A DNA stretch of 10,066 nucleotides, taken from JBNKFQ01 sp050289385. Lineage in GTDB: Bacteria > Pseudomonadota > Gammaproteobacteria > Pseudomonadales > Porticoccaceae. A program made the position numbers and the translations under genes. The notes beneath the pieces were generated by a model. That model was not told where the DNA came from. It saw nothing but the letters and a program-made list of their open reading frames with translations, and searched no databases. The stretch spans positions 1 through 10,066 of the forward strand of contig JBNKFQ010000202.1 in the NCBI GenBank assembly GCA_050289385.1. Reading direction: 5' to 3'. Positions within the stretch are counted from its first letter, which is position 1. Each line of letters starts with the position of its first letter. This document shows positions 1-6,245 of the stretch, one piece after another.

Positions 1-14
1 CGCTCTTCCGATCT
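1..14 (+). other. Residual Illumina adapter sequence
   Basis: The first 14 bases, CGCTCTTCCGATCT, are identical to the 3' end of the common Illumina TruSeq/paired-end adapter. Seen in sequence: an exact 14-base match lying at the very edge. Inference: untrimmed adapter left in the assembly, so genomic sequence starts at about base 15. The reading frame of the following gene runs through it by chance, and those residues (LFRS) should not be treated as protein. Confidence 0.93.
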
Positions 15-431
15 GGGCGAGCCGCAAACGATGCATCATTGGCAGACGAACCCGACCTGGACCTGGTCAGGGTTGCCAGCTTGCGCCTGAATATTCCGGG
101 TCAACCCTGTGAGGCTGGCGATCCATCGCGACAGCCAACGGTTGACGAAGCCTGTCTGAAACGTGTTGATGCCATGAAACGTGGTGATTGGGTAGAGTTT
201 GTCAATTCTGAAGGTGTCGGCAGGCGCGCCCGTTTTGCCGGAGCAGTGGGTCCGAGGGGTACACTGGTGTTTGTAAACCGCAAAGGTGCAAAAGTTGCAG
301 AAGGGACACGACAACGGGTTGCGCTGGAATTGAAGCGGCAGAAGCTGGTTTTGCTGGACAGTGCGCCATTGTTCGAGCAGGCCATGAAAAACACGGTCAA
401 GGACGTGGAAGGCAAAAGCAAAGTCGCTTGA
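15..431 (+). CDS. DUF1631 family protein, C-terminal fragment (5' end missing)
   Basis: The frame is open from the first genomic base to a TGA at 429-431, giving about 138 residues with no credible start. A TTG at 39 opens it but has no ribosome binding site, so the gene is cut by the contig edge. The block GDWVEF, RARFAG, FVNRKG, KVAEG, LDSAPLF matches the C-terminal block of the full-length DUF1631 protein that follows (GTWVEI, RARFAG, FVNRKG, KVAEG, LDNSPLF). By hand count about half the residues over this ~76-residue region are identical. The two are therefore established tandem paralogues, not a recent or assembly duplication. The family has no settled function. The small Arg-rich beta domain resembles a PilZ-like fold, but that is inference. 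It ends in a variable tail (VEGKSKVA). Confidence 0.85.
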   Translation, partial: GRAANDASLADEPDLDLVRVASLRLNIPGQPCEAGDPSRQPTVDEACLKRVDAMKRGDWVEFVNSEGVGRRARFAGAVGPRGTLVFVNRKGAKVAEGTRQRVALELKRQKLVLLDSAPLFEQAMKNTVKDVEGKSKVA

Positions 432-519
432 GGCACCGGGTTGTTGGCTCGGGCTTTGTTGTTGCCCGGTTCCAAACGTCAGCAGAGCCCGGCAGCAATG
501 GATCAAACCCCACAGTTGT

Positions 520-535
520 TGTGATAATTTTCACA
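520..535. promoter_or_regulatory. CRP/Vfr-type binding site
   Basis: TGTGATAATTTTCACA is a perfect TGTGA-N6-TCACA palindrome, the consensus half-sites of the cAMP receptor protein family (CRP, or Vfr in pseudomonads). It is flanked by A/T-rich sequence on the right, as usual for real sites. Its centre (527.5) lies about 104 bases upstream of the start of transcription predicted from the promoter at 597-625, close to the -103.5 helical phase used by some class I CRP promoters. Binding is inferred; the match is seen. Confidence 0.6.
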
Positions 536-596
536 AAAATCGTAAAACCGGACCACAAAGTTGCCAAACTGGTGTTGTTTTGGGATTATTTGCCGA

Positions 597-625
597 TTTA
601 CCCACCCGACAATGGTCAGTATAGT
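597..625 (+). promoter_or_regulatory. Sigma-70-type promoter for the DUF1631 gene
   Basis: A -35-like TTTACC (597-602; 4 of 6 to TTGACA) is followed by a 17-base spacer and a -10-like TATAGT (620-625; 5 of 6 to TATAAT). Transcription would start near 631-632 and leave an untranslated leader of about 105 bases before the gene at 737. The spacing and the CRP-type site upstream support it; there is no direct evidence. Confidence 0.5.
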
Positions 626-628
626 CAT

Positions 629-653
629 GGCAGGCTGGGGTAACATGCCTGCC
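629..653. promoter_or_regulatory. 7-bp dyad at the predicted transcription start
   Basis: GGCAGGC (629-635) and GCCTGCC (647-653) form a perfect inverted repeat around an 11-base centre. It begins at the predicted +1 of the promoter at 597-625. It could be an operator placed where a repressor would block initiation, or a 5' stem-loop in the leader RNA. No T-tract follows, so it is not an intrinsic terminator. Confidence 0.35.
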
Positions 654-736
654 AAAGAATGCCGTAAAGGCAAATGCTCGCTTAGCACCCCGAAGGATTG
701 TGGTGTGTTGATCAAGAGCAGAAATGATGATTATGA

Positions 737-2992
737 GTGGCAATGGTTGAAACCAGATTTCAAGGTGTTGATACGCAACGCGTTGATACAACAGCATCAG
801 AGCGGCGGACAGTAAAACTTCCGTCGCCGGTGCGAATGTTGCGGGATCGCGCCGAGCGCTACCTGGCGGCGCGTTTGCGCGCTGTTTTTGATCATGTGGA
901 CGACACTTTTTTCGATCTTGCCGATAACGCCGACTCCAGCCAGCAACAAACCTGGTATTTTGATGCCATGCGCATCATTCGCATGCGGCGCACATCAATA
1001 CAATCTGCTTTTTTGCGCACAATCAGTCAGGCGTATGATTATCTGATTTACCCGAACACGGACGCAACCGGCAGTTCTGCCGGTTCGGAGAATGGCTTTG
1101 AGTTGGTGGCAGACGATGAACTGGAAGAAATCATCGCCCTGGATACGATGGTGTCCAAAGCTGAAGAGGTTTATAAAAAAGATCTTCAGTACCTGGTTAA
1201 ACGCCTTGATTCGCTGGCAATGGAAGCGGTGACGTTTAAAAACAACCCGCTGGGACCTGACCTGGTTTGCGATGCGTTTTTCAAGGCGACGGAAACGCTG
1301 GAGATCGGTATTCGATCCAAGCTGGTGCTGTTGAAGCTGTTTGACCGTCATGTCATCTCGTCATTTGATGAGTTGTATGCTCAAAGCAATCAGTTGCTTG
1401 GTGAACTTGGCATTCTGCCCGAGTTGGAAAAGGCCCGGCCTGACAAACCGAAAGCAGCGACTGCACGACCAGTGTCCCGTTCTTCAAGAGGGCGCGCCCA
1501 TTCTGCCGACGCCGGAGAGAGCTCACATCAGGACTCACATCAGGACTCACATCAAGGCTCACATCAAGACTATGGACGCCTGGTAACCCAGCTCAATTCG
1601 GTACTGTCGCGTTATGATTCGAGTGGTGCTGCGGGGGTAACAGACAGAGGTTCTGACGGCCAGCCGCTGGATGAAAGTCACTATCTGGAACTCGACGATG
1701 TATTAGGTGCCATTACCCGCCTGCAATCGGACGCCGGCCGCAAGCTGGACGGAAATCAAAGCTCGTTGACCGATGCCATTTTCGAGCAATTGTCTGAAAT
1801 AAAAGATGAGCCAGCGTTGCGCGTACCGGAAAAAGCCGTGATTAACCTTGTGGACTCATTGTTTGAGCGGGTGCGCGGTGAGCAGGGCTACTCCCCGATG
1901 CTCGATTCGGAAATGAGAGACCTGGAACTGGCGATCATGAAGATTGCTCTCAGGGACCCGAGCTTTTTTGACAAGGAACGCCACCCCGCGCGCCGCCTGT
2001 TGAATGAGGTCGCCCAGGTATCGATGGCATTTGGCGACGAAGACACGCTGTCGGCAGATCCGTTATACGTCAAGATTCACGAAGTTCTTGCCCATTTGCA
2101 GAAGGTGGAGGCAGATAACGCCACGCTGACCCGGCTGCTGACAGACTTTATTGCCTTTATTGAAAAGGAGCACCGCCGCAGTGCTGTCAAGGAGCAGCGC
2201 TTGTTGGAAGAAGAGACGGCGAAAGAACGTCTCAACTACTCTCACCATACGGTCAGAGGTGAGATTGAGGGCCGTTTGGTCGGTCTGGAAGTGCCTGCAA
2301 CCATTGTGTCTTTTGCCGAACAGGCGTGGAGCAAGGTGATGTTCCATGCGCATCTGCGTGAAGGTGCTGGCAGTGATGCGTGGCGTTCGGCCATTCAGAT
2401 ACTGGATGAAGTGATTGATCTTTCGGTGTTGGGCCACGAGGCATTCCCCCTGCGCAAGGCCATGCAACTTCTGGAGAGTGTGCGTATCAAGCTTGAAGAT
2501 GTGTCTCTTGATCCCTATCAGACCGAGCATTTGATTCGCGGCATGGAGCAACTGTTGCAGGCCGGTGTTGCGGGCACAATCGCGGAGATGGAACGGACCC
2601 TGGTCGAGGCCATATACCCCGATATTCCCGGTGAGCCATTTGTGCAGGACGACGATATCGACAGCGAAGAACTGGGAGAGTCTCATTTGCATGAAATCGG
2701 CTCTATTTCTCCTGGTACCTGGGTTGAAATTCAGAAAGGTGATAACAAGCGGCAGCGTGCCCGTTTTGCCGGGGTCGTTAATCCGTCCGACAAACTGATT
2801 TTTGTCAATCGCAAGGGTGTTAAGGTAGCAGAAGGCAGCCGTCGGCGTCTGGCGGTAGAGTTAAAGAACGAACGCCTGGTGGTGCTGGATAATTCGCCCC
2901 TGTTTGACCGGGCGCTGGCAGGGATTGTGCGCGATGCCCGTGCGCGCAAGCCAATGGGCAAGGCGAGCGGTGATAACGTGAGCGAACAATAG
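737..2992 (+). CDS. DUF1631 family protein, full length
   Basis: A large, highly charged, mostly helical protein of 751 residues with no signal peptide or membrane segment, so probably cytoplasmic. The conserved DUF1631 N-terminal block starts near residue 34 (LRDRAERYL, then VDDTFFDLADNAD and YFDAMRIIRMRR). A low-complexity linker (about 235-280) contains a tetrapeptide repeat, and a long helical middle follows. A small C-terminal beta domain (about 660-740; GTWVEI, RARFAG, FVNRKGVKVAEG, LDNSPLF) is shared with the truncated paralogue upstream. Length is usual for the family. The start is GTG 737 or ATG 743; neither has a strong Shine-Dalgarno, a stop at 734 excludes anything earlier, and ATG 836 is a shorter option. 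Function is unknown. From memory, a DUF1631 gene also sits next to ampD in Pseudomonas aeruginosa, which makes the position look conserved. Confidence 0.9.
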   Translation: MAMVETRFQGVDTQRVDTTASERRTVKLPSPVRMLRDRAERYLAARLRAVFDHVDDTFFDLADNADSSQQQTWYFDAMRIIRMRRTSIQSAFLRTISQAYDYLIYPNTDATGSSAGSENGFELVADDELEEIIALDTMVSKAEEVYKKDLQYLVKRLDSLAMEAVTFKNNPLGPDLVCDAFFKATETLEIGIRSKLVLLKLFDRHVISSFDELYAQSNQLLGELGILPELEKARPDKPKAATARPVSRSSRGRAHSADAGESSHQDSHQDSHQGSHQDYGRLVTQLNSVLSRYDSSGAAGVTDRGSDGQPLDESHYLELDDVLGAITRLQSDAGRKLDGNQSSLTDAIFEQLSEIKDEPALRVPEKAVINLVDSLFERVRGEQGYSPMLDSEMRDLELAIMKIALRDPSFFDKERHPARRLLNEVAQVSMAFGDEDTLSADPLYVKIHEVLAHLQKVEADNATLTRLLTDFIAFIEKEHRRSAVKEQRLLEEETAKERLNYSHHTVRGEIEGRLVGLEVPATIVSFAEQAWSKVMFHAHLREGAGSDAWRSAIQILDEVIDLSVLGHEAFPLRKAMQLLESVRIKLEDVSLDPYQTEHLIRGMEQLLQAGVAGTIAEMERTLVEAIYPDIPGEPFVQDDDIDSEELGESHLHEIGSISPGTWVEIQKGDNKRQRARFAGVVNPSDKLIFVNRKGVKVAEGSRRRLAVELKNERLVVLDNSPLFDRALAGIVRDARARKPMGKASGDNVSEQ
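1522..1569 (+). repeat. Four 12-base in-frame tandem repeats (SHQD)
   Basis: Four consecutive copies of CTCACATCAGGA, the last two slightly diverged (AAGG, AAGA endings), encode SHQD SHQD SHQG SHQD at about residues 263-278 of the DUF1631 protein. They lie in a Ser/Arg/Ala/His-rich linker between two helical regions. The unit is a multiple of three, so copy-number change would keep the frame. The period is evident by reading; polymorphism is inference. Confidence 0.9.
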
Positions 2993-3054
2993 CGCCATAC
3001 CGCACCCCATTGTCGTCTGTCCACGCTCACTCATTCCCACACTCCCGCATTCCC

Positions 3055-3063
3055 TGCTAGTAT
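3055..3063 (+). promoter_or_regulatory. Possible extended -10 promoter for ampD
   Basis: TGCTAGTAT (TG at 3055-3056, then TAGTAT at 3058-3063) fits an extended -10 element and lies 27 bases before the ampD start in the 98-base gap after the DUF1631 gene. No recognisable -35 lies 17 bases upstream, which extended -10 promoters tolerate. The rest of the gap shows no terminator. Weak, but the only candidate in the gap. Confidence 0.3.
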
Positions 3064-3090
3064 TGCGTTAAATCGTACCGGTGTCTGCCT

Positions 3091-3645
3091 GTGATTGATT
3101 CCAACGGCTGGTTGAACAACGCACGTCATGTGCCGTCACCCAATTTTAATGAACGTCCGCAAGCCTGCGCAGTTGATCTGCTCGTCATACACAATATCAG
3201 TTTACCGCCCGGACAATTTGGCGGCGGCCACGTAGCACAGTTATTTACCAATTGTCTCAACCCCGAAGAGCACGATTACTTCGCCGACATTGCCCGGCTG
3301 CAAGTATCGGCACATTTTTTGATTGATCGCTGCGGTGAACTGACACAGTTTGTACCATTACACAGTCGTGCCTGGCATGCCGGTTCCTCAACGTTTGCGG
3401 GGCGAGCCAATTGCAATGACTTCTCTGTCGGTATTGAACTGGAGGGTAGTGATCATGTGCCCTACACAGAAGAGCAATATCAGCAACTGGCTGAAGTCAC
3501 TCGACAAATTATGTCAATCTTTCCGTCCATTACACTGGATCGTATTGTCGGGCACAGCGATATTGCGCCCGACCGCAAGACCGATCCCGGGCCAGCGTTT
3601 GACTGGCACAAATACAAGGGCCTTGTAGGGCCTGGCAAGGGGTAA
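3091..3645 (+). CDS. ampD: 1,6-anhydro-N-acetylmuramyl-L-alanine amidase AmpD
   Basis: Cytoplasmic zinc amidase of peptidoglycan recycling. It cuts the bond between 1,6-anhydro-MurNAc and L-Ala in muropeptides imported by AmpG, and so removes the signals that activate AmpR. At 184 residues it has the family's usual length. The amidase_2 fold is recognisable, with zinc ligands His34 (VIHN), His155 (GHSDIAP) and Asp165 (KTDPG), and catalytic Glu116 (GIELEG) and Lys163. SAHFLI at about 73-78 is also typical. There is no signal peptide, which separates it from periplasmic or lipoprotein relatives such as AmiD. The start is GTG 3091 with no clear Shine-Dalgarno; no better in-frame start is visible and the N-terminal IDSNGWL aligns with the family. 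It is followed after 30 bases by ampE on the same strand, a standard pairing. Confidence 0.96.
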   Translation: MIDSNGWLNNARHVPSPNFNERPQACAVDLLVIHNISLPPGQFGGGHVAQLFTNCLNPEEHDYFADIARLQVSAHFLIDRCGELTQFVPLHSRAWHAGSSTFAGRANCNDFSVGIELEGSDHVPYTEEQYQQLAEVTRQIMSIFPSITLDRIVGHSDIAPDRKTDPGPAFDWHKYKGLVGPGKG

Positions 3646-3648
3646 TTA

Positions 3649-3676
3649 TCAAGGTGTAACTGTCAAGGTATAAGTA
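3649..3676 (+). repeat. Paired 14-base repeats carrying the ampE ribosome binding site
   Basis: Two adjacent 14-mers, TCAAGGTGTAACTG (3649-3662) and TCAAGGTATAAGTA (3663-3676), fill the ampD-ampE gap; a more diverged third copy (GGCAAGGGGTAATTA) overlaps the end of ampD. The AAGG of the second copy (3665-3668) is seven bases before the ampE ATG and is the likely Shine-Dalgarno. A matching pair lies before ampG at 7241-7268. Confidence 0.65.
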
Positions 3677-4560
3677 TGGAATTTTTAATCATCGTTTCTG
3701 CGCTGCTTTTACACCGGGTAATTCCCGATTTGGGGTGGCTGCACAAAGACCGTTGGTATGCCAGCTGGATATCGCGTTTGAGCTATCTGGATATGCCAAT
3801 GTTGAGTTTTTTGGTGTCACTGCTTGCTCCGCTGTTGGCTGTTCTCGTCGTTGTATGGGTGCTGAATTATCACTGGCAGGGTGTGCCGTTGTTTGTGTTT
3901 GGGCTGCTTGGACTGCTATATGCTCTGGGAAGGGGGGATCTGGACGCCAAATTTGACACGCTGGAACAGGATTTTGCTCGTGACGATGTACAGGCGGCAT
4001 ATCACGATGCGGAGGCCTTCAGCGTTGGGCATAGCGAGAGCGACGCCGAAACCGGCAACGAGTTTCATCTCGATTTACTGGAGTCGGTCTCGTACCGATT
4101 TTTTGAACATTACTTTCCGGTCATTTTCTGGTTTGCTGTTTTGGGCGTACCCGGTGCGTTGCTTTATCGACTGTCCTGGTTGCATCTTGACTTGCAAGAC
4201 AAAGACGATAAGTCGCGGGACATTCAGTCACGGGACATTCAGTCACAGGACCTTCAGTTGCGGGACATTGCCCGTCGCTGGTTGTGGTTAATCGAGTGGA
4301 TTCCGACACGTTTGCTCGGTTTGAGTTTTGCGCTGGTTGGTAATTTTGCCAGTTGTATACATCGCTGGCACGAATACCTGTTTGGCCCGGAGCAGTCAAC
4401 GCGACAAATTCTGCGGCATTATGTGATTGGCGCGTTGTCGGCGGATACGGAAGCGGCCGGTGCTGATATCAGTGTCGCCGAGTTGGAAATGATTCGAAAT
4501 TTGTTTTATCGGGCGCTGACACTTTGGGTATGTGTAATTGCGTTGCTGATTGTTTTTTGA
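3676..4560 (+). CDS. ampE: Regulatory inner-membrane protein AmpE
   Basis: Inner-membrane protein of the CobD/AmpE family, encoded beside ampD and linked to beta-lactamase regulation in enterobacteria; its biochemical role is not settled. At 294 residues it is about family length. Hydrophobic segments lie near 1-16, 43-65, 67-83, about 145-163, about 207-225 and at the C-terminus (about 281-294). Family-like stretches include ALLLHRVIPDLGWLHKDRWY, LLYALGRGDLD, FWFAVLGVPGALLYRL and WLWLIEWIPTRLLGLSFALV. The ATG has an AAGG seven bases upstream. The loop between the GALLYRL segment and the WLWLIEWIP segment is expanded by a pentapeptide tandem repeat (about 180-198). It ends 14 bases from the convergent adenosyltransferase gene with no visible terminator in between. 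Confidence 0.92.
   Translation: MEFLIIVSALLLHRVIPDLGWLHKDRWYASWISRLSYLDMPMLSFLVSLLAPLLAVLVVVWVLNYHWQGVPLFVFGLLGLLYALGRGDLDAKFDTLEQDFARDDVQAAYHDAEAFSVGHSESDAETGNEFHLDLLESVSYRFFEHYFPVIFWFAVLGVPGALLYRLSWLHLDLQDKDDKSRDIQSRDIQSQDLQLRDIARRWLWLIEWIPTRLLGLSFALVGNFASCIHRWHEYLFGPEQSTRQILRHYVIGALSADTEAAGADISVAELEMIRNLFYRALTLWVCVIALLIVF
4211..4270 (+). repeat. Four 15-base in-frame tandem repeats in ampE
   Basis: Four consecutive 15-base units of the form AGTCACGGGACATTC (4211, 4226, 4241, 4256; third and fourth copies diverged) encode RDIQS, RDIQS, QDLQL and RDI at about residues 180-198 of AmpE. The stretch is a charged extramembrane loop between two membrane segments, where extra length should be tolerated. 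Confidence 0.9.
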
Positions 4561-4574
4561 CGGTGAAGCAATGT

Positions 4575-5189
4575 TTAATGAGAGTTGCCCTGCTTCCAGG
4601 TGACATCTCTGGCACCATCATCATTTAATATTCGAGCCGCAACAAACAGATAATCGGAAAGACGATTGATGTATTTCATAACGTCATCCCGTAACTCGAC
4701 TTTATGGGTCAACACACTCATGTGGCGTTCAGCGCGACGGCAGACAGAGCGGGCCACATGTGCCTGAGCAGCAAGCGTCGTACCGCCGGGCAGAATAAAT
4801 GCTTTTAACTCTGGCAACCTGACGCTGAGCTGATCGATCCATACTTCCAGCTGCTCTGTGTATTCTCCGGTTATCCATTGTTTTCCGGATAATTGTTTTC
4901 CAGATAATTGTTTTCCAGATAAGTGTTTTCCGGATATGTGTTTGTCAGGTAAGTGTTTGCCTGTTGCCGCCAGTTCTGCACCCAGATCGAACAGGCGATG
5001 TTGAATGTCTTCAAGTTGAGAATGCAATTGATGTTGTTGCGGCAACTGTGACAACAACAACCCGAGATGAGAATTCAGTTCATCTACATCACCACACGCT
5101 TCGACATGTGCATCATTTTTGGGAACGGTGCTGCCGTCTCCCAATCGGGTATAACCCCGGTCACCGGTGCGCGTATAAATTTTGGACAT
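4575..5189 (-). CDS. PduO-type corrinoid (cob(I)alamin) adenosyltransferase
   Basis: Transfers the 5'-deoxyadenosyl group of ATP to cob(I)alamin or a precursor, making adenosylcobalamin in the cytoplasm. The family works as a trimer with the active site between subunits. Of 204 residues, the ATP-binding N-terminus is clear (KIYTRTGDRGYTRLGDGS, 3-20), then EACGDVDELNS (30-40), IQHRLFDLGAELA (62-74), ILPGGT (132-137), CRRAERH (150-156) and the NRLSDYLF motif (175-182). The start is ATG 5189, where the conserved SKIYTRTGD begins, with GGA just upstream (CTGGAAAAATG). A TTG at 5237 would add 16 hydrophobic residues unlike the family. A loop at about 78-105 is lengthened by pentapeptide repeats. 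It begins 51 bases after the ABC permease stop on the same strand. Symbols in use vary (pduO, mmaB). Confidence 0.93.
   Translation of the reverse strand: MSKIYTRTGDRGYTRLGDGSTVPKNDAHVEACGDVDELNSHLGLLLSQLPQQHQLHSQLEDIQHRLFDLGAELAATGKHLPDKHISGKHLSGKQLSGKQLSGKQWITGEYTEQLEVWIDQLSVRLPELKAFILPGGTTLAAQAHVARSVCRRAERHMSVLTHKVELRDDVMKYINRLSDYLFVAARILNDDGARDVTWKQGNSH
4878..4952 (-). repeat. Five 15-base in-frame tandem repeats in the adenosyltransferase
   Basis: On the plus strand the unit is TTGTTTTCCRGATAA, at 4878, 4893, 4908, 4923 and 4938, with a degenerate sixth at 4953-4967. Copies at 4893 and 4908 are identical, and divergence grows toward the higher coordinates. They encode five-residue units of the type KQLSG, KHLSG and KHISG at about residues 78-105. 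They fall in the loop between AELA and ITGEYTEQLE, away from the ATP and corrinoid motifs. Confidence 0.92.
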
Positions 5190-5201
5190 TTTTCCAGCGC
5201 C

Positions 5202-5209
5202 TGTTAACA
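5202..5209. promoter_or_regulatory. TGTTAACA palindrome in the adenosyltransferase leader
   Basis: A perfect 8-base palindrome (CTGTTAACAC in context) 12 bases upstream of the adenosyltransferase ATG. It is one of three copies in the window, all in leaders or gaps. The binding factor, if any, is unknown. Confidence 0.3.
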
Positions 5210-5240
5210 CTAATTGGACTATCGCTGTCAGGGCCAAGCG

Positions 5241-6233
5241 TTATTCATTGTGCCACCGAAACAGTCGTGCAGCGACAGTGAGTGATATGATGGTCATTAC
5301 CGCGAGTACCACAAGTTCTGTCCAGATATCGTAAAATCCCGCCCCTTCCAGCATCACCGATCTTGCCGCACGTACCATATGGGTCAGGGGAGAAATATCA
5401 GCGACTGTTCGCAACCATTCGGGTGCCTTGTCCAGAGAAAACCAAACCTCTGACAACAATAGCATAGGAAAACTCACGGCGTTCAGCAGACCGTTGGTGA
5501 ACTCTTCGCTGGCACTGCGGCTGGCAAATAACAGTGCCAGTCCGATAATACTGAGATTACCCAGCAGAGCAATCAGCAGCAACAACCAGCGACTGCCTAC
5601 TACAATTAAATCCACCATCCACTGGCAAGCGATAAATAAAATAGCGGTGACCGATAGCATGATAACCAGACGTGACAGGCCCTGCGCCAATAAAAACTGC
5701 CAGGCTTTAACGGGGGTGGCTTGCAGTCGTTTTAACACGCCGTTTTTGCGGTAGCGCACAATCACATAGCCAACGCCAAATAAACCACTGAACATGATGT
5801 TCATGGCCAGCATGCCTGGTAAAACCCAGTCGATATAACGTACTTGTCGGCCGCTGGCTGCTTGTCCTTGCCATCCATTCAGCTTGCTATCGAGTAGTTG
5901 GACCAGCAACTTGCTTTTGGTAGAGCGGTCATTAAGCCAATAGCGCTGTTCTGCCGGTTCAAACAGTAAATCAATTTGCTGGTACTGCACTTGTGCCATA
6001 GCGCGGTCGCGGTCGTTGTAATCTATCCTGCTAACCCAGTCCAGGTCGCTGGTGGGTACTTTATCTGCAGAATTTAATACACCAACGGCGAATACTTCGG
6101 TGTCTTCTCCGGAGAAAGACAGCGCCAGAATGACAACCAGCATCGGGGTAAACAGAAAAGACCAGAACAGCGACGACTTATCGCGATAGTATTCCCGATT
6201 GCGGGCTGACCAGAGTGCTATTACATTTTTCAC
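5241..6233 (-). CDS. ABC-2 type transporter permease
   Basis: Membrane subunit of an ABC-2 family exporter (DrrB/YhhJ/NodJ-like). It has 330 residues and a typical layout: a cytoplasmic N-terminus, a first membrane segment at about 24-42, a long extracytoplasmic loop (about 43-137), then five more segments near 138-160, 181-203, 216-237, 248-266 and 304-323. VRYRKNGVLKRLQATPV (159-175) and SPLTHMVRAAR (281-291) are characteristic of the family. The start is GTG 6233, with AGGA about 10 bases upstream; an in-frame stop at 6246-6248 excludes any longer start. Only 12 bases separate it from the ATPase gene, so the two are co-transcribed and form one transporter. The substrate is not predictable, and the neighbouring adenosyltransferase does not by itself imply a corrinoid. 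Confidence 0.93.
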   Translation of the reverse strand: MKNVIALWSARNREYYRDKSSLFWSFLFTPMLVVILALSFSGEDTEVFAVGVLNSADKVPTSDLDWVSRIDYNDRDRAMAQVQYQQIDLLFEPAEQRYWLNDRSTKSKLLVQLLDSKLNGWQGQAASGRQVRYIDWVLPGMLAMNIMFSGLFGVGYVIVRYRKNGVLKRLQATPVKAWQFLLAQGLSRLVIMLSVTAILFIACQWMVDLIVVGSRWLLLLIALLGNLSIIGLALLFASRSASEEFTNGLLNAVSFPMLLLSEVWFSLDKAPEWLRTVADISPLTHMVRAARSVMLEGAGFYDIWTELVVLAVMTIISLTVAARLFRWHNE

Positions 6234-6241
6234 TGTTAACA
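6234..6241. promoter_or_regulatory. TGTTAACA palindrome between permease RBS and start
   Basis: CTGTTAACAG in context. It occupies the spacer between the AGGA ribosome binding site and the GTG start of the permease. Same octamer as at 5202 and 7225. Its position could also suit translational control, but this is speculation. Confidence 0.3.
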
Positions 6242-6245
6242 GGTC

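Larger units (their letters stand above)
432..736. other. Intergenic regulatory region between the two DUF1631 genes
   Basis: This 305-base gap holds no convincing conserved gene. From left to right it contains a weak inverted repeat just after the first stop (ACCGGG at 435-440 with CCCGGT at 465-470, a 24-base loop and no T-tract, so a poor terminator), a perfect CRP-type site (520-535), a sigma-70-type promoter (597-625), a 7-bp dyad (629-653) and a leader of about 105 bases before the next start. The separate promoter suggests the second DUF1631 gene can be transcribed independently of the first. A short overlapping frame starting at 645 is treated as a finding only. Confidence 0.6.

Noticed and set aside
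435..470. Intrinsic terminator after the first DUF1631 fragment
   Set aside because: The stem is only six base pairs with a 24-base loop and no T-tract.
36..506. Minus-strand frame antisense to the DUF1631 fragment
   Set aside because: The plus frame carries the conserved DUF1631 C-terminal motifs; the antisense frame has no recognisable domain.
2063..2692. 209-codon minus-strand frame inside the DUF1631 gene
   Set aside because: It is a shadow of the strongly supported plus-strand gene and shows no domain or ribosome binding site.
15..2992. Recent duplication or assembly collapse of the two DUF1631 genes
   Set aside because: The shared domain is only about half identical in protein, and the spacer is unique sequence with its own promoter.
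3614..3626. ACAAGG-G-CCTTGT dyad at the end of ampD
   Set aside because: A one-base centre cannot form an effective hairpin, and it lies within coding sequence in a repeat-rich stretch.
5190..5237. TTG start extending the adenosyltransferase by 16 residues
   Set aside because: The extension is not like the family, whereas ATG 5189 begins the conserved SKIYTRTGD with a GGA just upstream.
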